Source: Tamlana sp. I1 (lineage in GTDB: Bacteria; Bacteroidota; Bacteroidia; Flavobacteriales; Flavobacteriaceae). From it: a stretch of DNA of 64,000 bases. The stretch lies in assembly GCF_015355625.1 (NCBI RefSeq), contig NZ_JACLAF010000004.1, positions 1 to 64,000 of the forward strand, given 5' to 3'. Numbering within the stretch: position 1 is the stretch's first letter; every line of letters begins with the position of its first letter. The notes beneath the pieces were generated by a model. That model was not told the DNA's origin and did no database searches. It worked only from the letters and a program-made list of their open reading frames with translations. The position numbers were made by a program, and so were the translations under genes. Shown piece by piece: positions 12,401 to 18,356 of this stretch.

Positions 12401-14636
12401 AACCCATACAGAAATAACTTGTATTGGTAACGATGGTACAATTTCGGTAACAGCTACAGGTGGTTGGCCAGGTGGTTACGAGTATCAGTTAGAATTGGGA
12501 GCTACAGTTATAGCGCCTTTCAGTGCTACCTCAAGTTTCACTGGTTTAGATGCTGGTGATTATACGGTAAGCGTTAGAGATTCTGGAGGTTGTGAGGTTT
12601 CAACACCAGTTCAATTAGTAGATCCAACGCCAATTTCAGCGACAGCAACAGTAGATATTAATCCGTTATCATGTTTTGGAGATACCAATGCAACAATTAC
12701 AGTAAGTACTCCAACAGGCGGACAAGGTAGTAACTACACCTATACGATTAATAGAGTATTGCCTTCTGGAACTTCTTCTGGACCGCAATTATCAAATGTA
12801 TTTAGTGGTTTAGGTGCAGGAACATATAATGTAACGGTTAACGATGGTTGGAACTGTAGTTTCACAACTGCCGATGTGGTAATTACCGAACCAACAAGCA
12901 TTCAGGCTGATTTAGCATTAACCAGATCGCAAACATGTTTAACTTCATCAGAATTAACATTAACTGTAAGTGGCGGAACAGCACCATATCAGTATAGTGC
13001 AGATCCTACTTTTATGACAAGTGTTTCGACAATTTTCGATCCAAATGTTGTTATTCCAGTTGGTCCAGGAACTTACCAATACTATGTAAGGGATGCTAAT
13101 GGATGTGCGACAGGAATTTCAAATGAAATAAAAATAGATCCGTTACCACCATTAACTGTAGATGCTCAGGCTACAAATACAAGAATTAATTGTTATGGTG
13201 ATAATACAGGTTCTATTATTGCTGAAGCTAAAGGTGGTTTAGGGAACTATGTATATACCTTACGAGATGGAGCAGGATTGGATATTACCCCAGCACCAAC
13301 ACAAAATACACCTGGAGAGTTTACAGAGCTTGTGGCTGGCGATTACCAAGTGTTTGTAACAAGTGGTGACTGTGATGTTATGTCTAGTTTAATTACGATT
13401 TCGCAACCAGATATGCCTTTAGAATACACATTTGCAGTTACGGATGTTATGTGTAGTGGTGGCGACGATGGAATATTAGAGATTACTGCAACAGGTGGTA
13501 CTGGTATTATTAAATACGCGATTTCACCACAGTTAAATCAATTCTTTGAAACATCAACTTTTGAAGATCTACCAGTAGGTAACTACCAAGCGATTGTTCA
13601 AGATGAATTAGGTTGTTTTGAAGTATTCGACTTTACTATTGGCGAACCAACCCCAGTAATATTAAACATTGTACCTAACTCTATTGTTCCAGAAATTTGT
13701 GCTGGCGATTTAGATGGCGCATTTAGTGTAGATATTACAGGTGGTACACCGCCTTACAGTGTAACTTTAGATGATATTAACGGAAACTATGTAACAGGTA
13801 CAGCTACACAAACCCAATTTGATTTTACGGGTCTTGCTGGCGGCGATCATATTGTATATGTGATGGATGCTCAAGGTTGTGAATCGGAATGGAATGTGAG
13901 TTTCCCAGAGTCGGTGAATTTAGATCCTCAAGTGAGTGTGACTTACGATTGTGTGAGTAACTTATCTACAAACACCGTTACGGTTACTATCGATTCGAGT
14001 ATTCAAGACCCAACACAAGTAGAATATGCTTTAAATGGTGGCGCTTTCCAAACAAGTAACATTTTTGTTGATGTGCCTTCTGGAGTAGATCAATATATTG
14101 ATGTAAGACACAGTAATGGATGTATTAAACAAACTCCGTTATTCGATATCGACCATATTGATCCTTTAGAACTTGTTCTTGAAGATGGCGAATTAAACCA
14201 AATCGTAGCAGTGGCTACAGGAGGTGTTGCTCCTTTTGAATATGCCCTTAACGGCGGATCTTTTGGAAGCAGCGAGAAGTTCCTTATTTATGCTTCAGGA
14301 GATTATACCGTAACTGTTAGAGATAGCAACGGTTGTGAAGCTTCTGCAACAAGATACTTCGAGTTTATCGATGTGTGTATTCCAAACTATTTTACACCTA
14401 ATGCCGATGGTAATCAAGATGGATGGGGCCCTGGTTGTACAACACAATACAAAGACTTAATCGTTCATGTATTTGATCGTTATGGCCGTAAGCTGGCAGA
14501 TTTAAAAGTAGATGAAAAGTGGGATGGAAATTATAATGGCAAAGAACTTCCTACTGGTGATTACTGGTATATTGTTAAACTGAATGATCCTTATTATGAT
14601 AAAGAATTTGTAGGGCACTTTACACTTTACAGATAA
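462..14636 (+). CDS. sprB: SprB-type giant gliding adhesin with T9SS type B sorting domain
   Basis: Giant cell-surface adhesin of about 4,724 residues. In the SprB family such proteins are exported by the type IX secretion system and moved along the cell by the gliding motor. A basic N-region of about 33 residues precedes a hydrophobic core and an AGHNVFA-Q cleavage site near residue 50. Next come a unique region (about 50-410), a DUF11-like domain (about 410-550) and Cys-rich Ig/PKD-like modules. From about residue 850 there is a long run of SprB repeats, each opening with a C-x-G-x-x-[DN]-G motif and closing near V-x-D-x-x-G-C. A jelly-roll-like domain interrupts the run at about 1,250-1,450. 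The last 85 residues (CIPNYFTPNADGNQDGWGP through WDGNYNGKELPTGDYWYIV) form the gliding-associated C-terminal sorting domain. The ATG at 462 is preferred because an upstream GTG at 387 only adds 25 residues before the signal peptide. It is shorter than F. johnsoniae SprB (about 6,500 residues). sprF follows after 37 bases. Confidence 0.93.
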   Translation: MNKTTCLTFKNFLSRKFLKANTLLFAFKRKNLAFIILLLFAFAGHNVFAQDDREDFTPRLDGGNIKVKGDIVLIGNGIIEAEGLPLPYNGDAKNNDYAGEYINVANGGDSSIFSSSSADLAINNECKNIVYAGLYWSAVYPNEEGDDAGKPFSGTPRIEDWNNIKFRLPTGGFIDLTADNDPDPVGEEDEIIFDGYDYNNINNSVKDSPYVCYKNVTNLLKGLVEADGTYTVANVRATRGWRNGGCSAGWTLVVIYESPSLPSKFISTFDGYVGVGGSSFAEFDVSGFQTLPYPLPVKPRLGVAALEGDLDISGDSFQFKASTSTNFTKIFDDLNQANNFFNAKITDNGVYMNNRNPNSQNTLGFDINHVTVRNEDNLLLPNDATAGTLKLTTTGDGYGAFFTSFAVDIIEPKIVLTKEVHDENGNRINGDVVQLDQYLRYVIGFENIGNDDARNMTIRDVLPANIKFDEANMTVPAGVTYTYDSTAREIVFTVVDESLIEYIPDTKTEIFIPVRVVESCEELTDACSNVIQNQAFTTYEGVTNAGFVISDDPSYDANISDSCLLGPQATNYLGDISNCTFKEDVILCGDSIELVAPGGYDSYQWSNTNSFNPGDIIGTSQRLEVTTTGSYFVRNIAADCDDIDKEFEVSRFGANVTNPAAESGVYDKLVQCADSGDFIPYIFLCGVNNGGRTINTNLPASSTGVVWEKFDASSSGSKCFENRDDTCPYENSECNYTQVATTPNFTVTDAGEYRITINYPGGCFNRFFFNVYTNLLDPRFSKKDIICNQQGEITVENVPSGYEYSLDNSSWQPGNTISVPTAGLYDVYIRQIDVDTNPCLFLIEDIEILEYTPELAVSVTNPLCHGGDKGSIVASVNFGLGQYKYRILQGGVEVNSTAPIDNVFYTFNNLNAGDYTIEVTLDSGCVLTRDVTLTEPDPIVISVDKTNITCNDGEISITATGGTGTYSYSIDNGVNFDLSNTFPIDTAGTYDIIVIDDNNCSETTSVTVDLLLQPVFTMENTGISCYGDNSGSITFNVTNANGYTLEYSIDNGANYLPNNTFSNLTPGTYQTILKYSLLGEDCYSPVEAIIIDQPDDALTASAGVSHLAGCGMNGEGTLRITNPQGGIPPYEYSFDDQSTWISDNFAEVMPGTYTVYIRDSSGCIYAMPGIVLDPEPVPPTIDDNVDPEYNCDGTANASVNVTNNGGANFEYTYLLNGVENTNTADPTTFLNVPSGSHTITVTYKLLDAPTYSNLLYETFGYGDDVRSPGINTSFYCWERQVAATQCGNDYTINDGQYSVTENIEKPFGTWLNPDDHTTPSRADGRILVVNIGDQIPEQDVLYKKTINDIIPNQPINAELFAINLIKTGVANHFDPNLTIALVDAGGNEISSFQTGDIPKSEQWENYPKTPVFLNPGNNTTLDFIVRSSVQQVTGNDVAIDDIRVYQLPISCIDEVSFPIIIESGKAFTADVVSANDVDCFGANNGEIQISATNFNTTNGYQYSIDGSTWNTVTTSPHTITGLGPDTYDVQIRYDATSTGCEFKIEQEITEPTEIDLTLDTTQATCTTDASIEATVTGGTPPYTIELLDTAGTVVDTFPNSGTLTGVASGDYQVRVTDANSCSPSGTVNVTIDAVTMPTATVTIARDCVNHAGGAKISMLPDNTTGKAPFSFRYDRYDITGTNLLESTTYNASKEFNNVPVGVYHIYMIDKNGCEVLLPITTVEEPVTISAALVKDIDCSNTPDAQIEVTIADGYPDYDYEVSFNGGNFTSLGTLTTAGGGIFTYTATAAGTYQFRVFDAITGKNCNNVSAIITVSAPETPDFTTNKVDITCAGADDGQITISPTAGAYDFEYSIDGGTNYQTSATFNNLAAGIYDVIIIDGKECVSVIKKVEILEPDALSVSASATTLKCDTNNVEQAAVVTIDVPTTGTSPYQYSFNGSGFSNTRTLSVYDNGSVQSITYSVRDANGCTAGGTLDIQPLDSPTDLTFTNTEITCETGKDKSTVEVTSTGGVGPLVYEISNPASATSNTTGRDSGIFTGLDAGTYVFKVTDANGCFYTKSYTVAALSPIALIARKLSDVNCFGGDNGAIELEVSGGSGTYSYQVSTTDGTAVPGQTDQTVPNITLPNLEAGTYTILVTDKTTKCPATSSVTINQPTAALSLTATATNIYCSNDESQITVVAADGTPNYKYAAVVTGATAPTTFEASNVIIVDTNSGTNLDWDVYVQDANDCIEKTTVKIATDAAPTVSVTTTPNSCDAVAPYTFTATPGTGSVAPLEYSINGGASYQTSATFTINTAGDYKVTIKDGNGCTAETDIKIFSPLTASAILTKDITCSATPTTDAVIEIPVSGGNSPYFYEVSTDGGSNYSGIAAPSPNFTVATVVSATTYQFRITDDNGCIVETGGVTVNPAEPVTVATTNVDPTCNGSTDGSIQLEATTGEAPFEYSMDNGVTFVSTNVFGGLAAGTYSYVVRDSKGCTFGDDITLTEPPVIDVTIAITDIQCDVAMQIPGELEVTINSGGVADFDYILYDHSYTELTRSTPTSATTHIFNNLGFGDYYVVIIDATGCEYRSAVQRIDTPPALLLNSNISTGTCATGAEVEISITNTTNPDYTYQIFGDPSTAIGPIAATSHTFTGLDHGVTFFFQVTDARGCYSVIEVTTPPSPSGIAISNVTPQDANCFGNADGSLMFDVSGYDGSVTALDYEVRDAFSNLPVSPAIDGSNIAISATGTTSIGVTGIPAGNYLLWVKETDGTECTATAMFQISQPTQALTSSVTNNINANCNSDALITLTTTGGTGPYQYAAGASGFTPIASDFDSNNVLSLDPNTNTTWDIVVRDANGCEFVVTESISVDPLPTVKPVDPYCFDGTPFTITIEENSSSPISPFKYSISTTTTPGGFSDNQDFLITAAGTYHLFVKDNNGCIARLEYIVNPPLILDAEITKEIDCTGTPNAEITLTATGGDTSSAYVYAVSTDGGLSYMPASNPYSAVAGSYIFRVTDAQAPPNACQATSQTVVVVDADVPTLSATHTDVSCNGGSDGSIIVTATAGVAPFEYSIDNGATFQASNVFNGSVISMPAGTYQVVVKDAKDCESAPVPVIIDEPSIVVASVDNFKGLNCGTGNATEGAEIVISGSGGTAPYTFSFNGSNFTTEDTYQTNFDGTVSVIVKDANDCISALLNVVIDPISPPTDLDFVATTVTCNTGELTSNVTLTPNSGAVGPFDYNIIYPTAAAGGVDEVADYTFTGLAPDTYTFEVIDANGCNYTESFTVDPAVNIFVAGIVDNDVSCFGIPNGKATFTATNVQSTFTARLTTGTGTVGTPSGNTVEVTDLAAGTYTLEIEDTNTGCTATADVTITQPTAALALTASATNVHCNNYFSQITVTATGGTPSYSYAAVTNGSPAPAATDYALNASVLTVDTNNGTQLDWDVYVQDANGCTEDTTVSITLETMPTVTAPAIATCATPGGGYEFTVSGAGGVLPYEYSVGNGFQSSPTFTGLTPGTYTVTIKDANGCEGTSAAVTVYDNLEVYTSISAQPSCAGNDGEINVTATGGSGNYSYAINPNTGITATATGFTGLTHSTAYMVTVTDTDTNCTSDASVTLEAPIPVTFTTDVTNVTCNGGNDGVIEVLLDANQDNPIYSFEIIGSLNNGTTVPAQASNVFSGLAADTYTVQVTSGRGCMDTQDVTVGESAAIAVPAPTVVQYACLADTNSSDFATITVDATAIIGGSGNYVFYEFVRGTTTVQDSTNPVYTETDLAGGSYTINVYDNNGCVGSTTTTIDPFVAIDDLDIAVSNAITCISDEEITISVTASGTATLEYRVQEVQSIDVNGNPVFGGYDRTQTTSGTFTDLAIGNYLITVQNTDTGCFLRDYHYVSDPNTFDVTIDNVVDVTCLDDADGSVDVTFIDRAPLPTNEAGAFTYNVVDVLGSPVTSGNVADAGPTTITGLASGTYTITATLDNTPFCEVVKNFTISGPTAALAIQETHTEITCIGNDGTISVTATGGWPGGYEYQLELGATVIAPFSATSSFTGLDAGDYTVSVRDSGGCEVSTPVQLVDPTPISATATVDINPLSCFGDTNATITVSTPTGGQGSNYTYTINRVLPSGTSSGPQLSNVFSGLGAGTYNVTVNDGWNCSFTTADVVITEPTSIQADLALTRSQTCLTSSELTLTVSGGTAPYQYSADPTFMTSVSTIFDPNVVIPVGPGTYQYYVRDANGCATGISNEIKIDPLPPLTVDAQATNTRINCYGDNTGSIIAEAKGGLGNYVYTLRDGAGLDITPAPTQNTPGEFTELVAGDYQVFVTSGDCDVMSSLITISQPDMPLEYTFAVTDVMCSGGDDGILEITATGGTGIIKYAISPQLNQFFETSTFEDLPVGNYQAIVQDELGCFEVFDFTIGEPTPVILNIVPNSIVPEICAGDLDGAFSVDITGGTPPYSVTLDDINGNYVTGTATQTQFDFTGLAGGDHIVYVMDAQGCESEWNVSFPESVNLDPQVSVTYDCVSNLSTNTVTVTIDSSIQDPTQVEYALNGGAFQTSNIFVDVPSGVDQYIDVRHSNGCIKQTPLFDIDHIDPLELVLEDGELNQIVAVATGGVAPFEYALNGGSFGSSEKFLIYASGDYTVTVRDSNGCEASATRYFEFIDVCIPNYFTPNADGNQDGWGPGCTTQYKDLIVHVFDRYGRKLADLKVDEKWDGNYNGKELPTGDYWYIVKLNDPYYDKEFVGHFTLYR

Positions 14637-14673
14637 ATGCTATTAGAAAGGATTAACCTCTGAACATAAAATT

Positions 14674-15651
14674 ATGCAAATAAGAAAATTTATTATATCT
14701 CTAGTTCTTTTGGTCGTAGTAAAAAGCTACGGCCAAGAGCTAAACTTACCCGTGTTTACACAATATTTGGCAGATAATAATTTTGTGTTGTCACCAACAT
14801 TTGCGGGTATTGGAGATAATGTCAAGCTTAGGGTTAACGGATTTACCCAGTGGGTGGGTATTAATGATGCGCCAGACAACCAATCGTTTTATGGCGATGT
14901 TAGAATTGGCGATAGAACCGGAACCGGACTTTCTGTATATAATGATAGAAACGGGAATACCTTACAAGCAGGTTTTAAAATATCTTTTGCGCACCATATT
15001 ATCTTAGATTATTATTCTAAACAGTATTTGTCATTCGGACTTTCATATAACTTAAACAGCTTTAAAATAAACATCCATAATTTTGAAGGCGGTTACGAAA
15101 ACCCAGCTTTAGACCCTTTTGTTACCGATGATAGACGTACCACAAACCATAACTTCGATGTTGGTTTACTATACCGAAACAAAGGCTTTTTCTTAAGTTT
15201 TAACGCGAATAATATACTACCTAAAGATATTGATGAAGCTATTCGTACTTTAGAACCTAATTTGTTACTTAATTACCAAATCTATTCCGGGATTACCTTT
15301 GGTAAAAAATACGGAAAAGTAGAATTTGAACCTTCTGTGTATTACCAAATGTTTAGTAGTGACAGACGTTCTAGTACCGATTTAAATTTTAAGGTTAGAA
15401 AATACAGTCGAGGCGAAGATTATATCTGGGGAGGCGTATCGTACCGTTTCTTAAACGATCAGCTTTTAAAACCCTTAGGTATTGGTCCAATGGTTGGATT
15501 CCAAAAGAAGATGTTTTATTTCGGCTATGCCTACCAAATCACAACAAACGAATTAGCGGCGTATAACTCAGGAACACACTCCATAACCCTTGGAATTAAC
15601 TTCTTACAAGGTATTAGTAACTGTCCGTGTACACAGAGTCCGATTCATTAA
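14674..15651 (+). CDS. sprF: PorP/SprF family type IX secretion outer-membrane protein
   Basis: A 325-residue outer-membrane beta-barrel of the PorP/SprF family. In F. johnsoniae SprF is needed to deliver SprB to the surface. Such genes are usually paired with a large adhesin carrying a type B sorting domain, as here. A signal peptide ends at KSYG-Q (about residue 20). The family opening LPVFTQYLADNNFVLSPTFAG (LPVFTQYL then NNFVLSPTFAG) follows, and amphipathic strands run to the end. Its position 37 bases after sprB suggests one transcript and a dedicated partner. The stop codon TAA is followed after one base by a 7-bp periodic repeat array. Confidence 0.93.
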   Translation: MQIRKFIISLVLLVVVKSYGQELNLPVFTQYLADNNFVLSPTFAGIGDNVKLRVNGFTQWVGINDAPDNQSFYGDVRIGDRTGTGLSVYNDRNGNTLQAGFKISFAHHIILDYYSKQYLSFGLSYNLNSFKINIHNFEGGYENPALDPFVTDDRRTTNHNFDVGLLYRNKGFFLSFNANNILPKDIDEAIRTLEPNLLLNYQIYSGITFGKKYGKVEFEPSVYYQMFSSDRRSSTDLNFKVRKYSRGEDYIWGGVSYRFLNDQLLKPLGIGPMVGFQKKMFYFGYAYQITTNELAAYNSGTHSITLGINFLQGISNCPCTQSPIH

Positions 15652-16481
15652 TTTTTGGTTGTTGGTTATTGGTTGCTGGTTTTTAGCTATTAGCCTTTAG
15701 CTGTTTGCTTTTGGCAGATTTACAACTGCGAATATATTACCCGGTTATTGCAAAACACATTTAAGTTCCAATATGTCAGGCAGAGCGTGTCGAAGCCTAT
15801 TTTAGAGGAATTGGTTTTTGGTTTTTTTGCTATTATCCTTTAGCTGTTTGCTTTTGGCCCTTAGTCAATAGAAATTTACAACTGAATAGTTCATTATTCA
15901 GTTATTGCAAAACACATTTAATCTCCAAAATGTCAGGCAGAGCTTGTCGAAGCCTTTTTTCGATGGGTTTGGTTATTGGTTGTTGGTTTTTTGCCTTTAG
16001 CCTTTAGCTTTTTGCTTTTAACCATTAGAGATTTACAACTACGAGTTTATTATTTGGTTGTTAGTAATTGGTTTTTAACTTTTAACTCATAACTCTTATC
16101 TCATAACTCATAACTGAAAATTGTTAGCCATTAGAAATTTACAACTATGAGTTTATTATTTGGTTGTTAGTAATTGGTTTTTTAGTTTTTAACTCATAAC
16201 TCATAACTGAAAATTATTAGCCTTTAGCTGTTTGCTTTTGACCCTTAGCCATTAGAAATTTACAACTGAAAAGTTTATTATTCGGTTATTGCAAAATACA
16301 TTTAAGTTCCGAAAATGTCAGGCAGAACTTGTCGAAGCCTTTTTTCGATGGGTTTGGTTATTAGTTTTTGGTTGTTGGTTTTTAGCCTTTAGCTGTTTGC
16401 TTTTGGCTCTTAGCCTTTAGAAATTTACAACTACGAGTTTATTATTTGGTTGTTAGATATTGGTTTTTTAGTTTTTAATTT

Positions 16482-16530
16482 TTAACTCTTAACTCTTAAC
16501 TCTTAACTCTTAACTCTTAACTCTTAACTC
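16482..16530 (+). repeat. perfect heptamer tandem repeat (TTAACTC)7
   Basis: Seven exact tandem copies of TTAACTC, continuing as degenerate copies (TTAACTG, TTAATTG, TTAGCCT) to about 16551. This is the most homogeneous block of the larger array. The lack of divergence suggests recent slippage expansion. Confidence 0.95.
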
Positions 16531-17288
16531 TTAACTGTTAATTGTTAGCCTTTAAAAATTTATAACTGAAAAGTTTATTACCCGATTATTGCAAAACACA
16601 TTTAAACTCCGATATGTCAGGCAGAGCTTGTCGAAGCTTTTTTAGAGGAATTGGTTATTGGTTTTTAGCCTTTAGCCTTTAGCTGTTTGCCATTAGAAAT
16701 TTACAACTACGAGTTTATTATTTGGTTGTTAGATATTGGTTTTTAACTTTTAACTCTTAACTGTTAATTGTTAGCCATTAGAAATTTACAACTGAAAAGT
16801 TCATTATTCGGTTATAGCAAAACACATTTAATCTCCAAAATGTCAGGCAGAGCTTGTCGAAGCCTTTTTTTAGATGAATTGGTTTTTAGCTATTAACCCT
16901 TAACTTTTTGCTATTAGAAATTTATAACTGAAAAGAGTTATTATTCGTTTTTTAGTTTTTAACTATTAACTCTTAACTCATAACTGAAAATTGTTAGCCA
17001 TTAGAAATTTACAGCTGAAAAGTTTATTATTCGGTCATCTACAAAACACATTTAATCTCCGATATGTCAGGCAGAGCTTGTCGAAGCCTTTTTCGATGGG
17101 TTTGGTTATTAGTTTTTGGTTGTTGGTTTTTAGCTGTTTGCTTTTGACCCTTAGCCATTAGAAATTTACAACTGAAAAGTTTATTATTCGGTTATTGCAA
17201 AATACATTTAAGTTCCGAAAATGTCAGGCAGAGCTTGTCGAAGCCTCTTTTAGAGGAATTGGTTGTTAGTTATTGGTTTTTTAGTTTT

Positions 17289-17335
17289 AAACCACAAACC
17301 ACAAACCACAAACCACAAACCATCAACCAAAAAAA
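17289..17335 (-). repeat. (AAACCAC)n heptamer block abutting the cydB stop
   Basis: Four exact AAACCAC copies (17289-17316) are followed by AAACCAT and CAACCAA, reaching the cydB stop codon (complement of CTA at 17336-17338). Read on the minus strand this is a GGTTTGT-type array downstream of cydB, the same T/G-rich polarity relative to its gene as the array after sprF. Confidence 0.9.
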
Positions 17336-18355
17336 CTACCCTTCAAAAACCTTAATCATTTTAAAAGATTTCATTAAGTGAAATAATCCAGGAAGAATAA
17401 CAGCCCCACCAATAATTAAAGAAATTCCTAAAACTTGAATCACCTTATCTGGGGATGCAGAAGCTAAAAGGTCTACTTGTGTATTTGAAGCCATTATTAA
17501 AACCGGAAAATGCGTTACAAAGGCAGCCACTAAAATTAAAACTACTTGCAGACCAGCAAGGAATCTGGTGCGTACTTTTTTAGCTTTTTTGATGCTTTTT
17601 AAAAGCGGAAAAATTAGAATCGCCGATAAAACAACCAAGCCTAATGTGATTGGGTTTTTAATAAAATCGGTAACAAAAGCGACTTCATGATAGAAGCCAT
17701 AGCAGATAAGAATAAAACCTATAAAGACAACGGCAACGGTTGCTTTTTCAGATTTCACCACATAAACCGATCGGTTTGTTGCTGTAGATTCTCCAATTAA
17801 TAAAATGGAGGTTAAAAAAGTACATAATGCAGCAAAAAAGACCCCTACTAAGATTGAAAATCCGTTAAACCAAGGATTAATAAAAAGTTCTACAAACGAA
17901 TAGTTTTCGTAATCTTCAGTAATAATAAGTTCACCTGAAAACATCGCGCCAGCCGTCATTCCTAAAAAAATGGGGGTTATTAAGCTAGAAATTCTAAACA
18001 TCCAATCGTATAGAATTTGAGATCGGTCTTTAAACGCATCATAATGTCTAAAAACAAAGGCAACCCCACGCATGGTAATACCTAGTAAAACTAGTGTTAA
18101 CGGAATGTGTAAATACACAACCAGTACATTATAAAATTTAGGAAATCCTACCCAGAGAATCACCACTAAAATAATAATCCAAATATGATTGGCTTCCCAA
18201 ACAGGTCCCATTACACGGTAAATGGTCTTTTTGGTAAGCTGTTGGTTCTTTTTAGTAGAAAATAGCTCAACAATACCAGCGCCAAAATCAGCTCCAGCTA
18301 AAATGACATAAAGTAACAAAGACACCATTAAAAAAAATAAAACAACGTATAGCAT
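17336..18355 (-). CDS. cydB: cytochrome bd ubiquinol/menaquinol oxidase subunit II
   Basis: Integral membrane subunit II of the bd-type quinol oxidase, a high-affinity terminal oxidase that reduces oxygen to water. The 339-residue protein shows the family's N-terminal helix with the GADFGAGIVELF motif, the PVWEANHIWIIILVV segment and about eight or nine hydrophobic helices. Its length is normal for CydB. It begins one base after the cydA stop, so the two are certainly one operon and probably translationally coupled. Its 3' end abuts a heptamer repeat block. Confidence 0.95.
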   Translation of the reverse strand: MLYVVLFFLMVSLLLYVILAGADFGAGIVELFSTKKNQQLTKKTIYRVMGPVWEANHIWIIILVVILWVGFPKFYNVLVVYLHIPLTLVLLGITMRGVAFVFRHYDAFKDRSQILYDWMFRISSLITPIFLGMTAGAMFSGELIITEDYENYSFVELFINPWFNGFSILVGVFFAALCTFLTSILLIGESTATNRSVYVVKSEKATVAVVFIGFILICYGFYHEVAFVTDFIKNPITLGLVVLSAILIFPLLKSIKKAKKVRTRFLAGLQVVLILVAAFVTHFPVLIMASNTQVDLLASASPDKVIQVLGISLIIGGAVILPGLFHLMKSFKMIKVFEG

Positions 18356-18356
18356 G

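Larger units (their letters stand above)
15652..17335. repeat. composite heptamer/linker repeat array between sprF and cydB
   Basis: No gene is present in these 1.68 kb. The region alternates two components. The first is blocks of degenerate 7-bp repeats; nine consecutive heptamers of the form TNTTRGY run at 15653-15715, starting one base after the sprF stop. The second is a linker of up to about 110 bp beginning AGAAATTTACAACTGAAAAG and, in its long form, ending CAGGCAGAGCTTGTCGAAG. The linker start recurs about 12 times. The long form with ATGTCAGGCAG occurs seven times, starting at 15773, 15931, 16315, 16614, 16840, 17064 and 17221, at uneven spacings of 157-384 bp. Near 17283 the strand bias flips and AAACCAC heptamers run up to the cydB stop. 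Confidence 0.9.

Noticed and set aside
15652-17335. CRISPR array
   Set aside because: Repeat spacing is irregular, the blocks between linkers are themselves 7-bp periodic and not unique spacers, and no cas genes are near.
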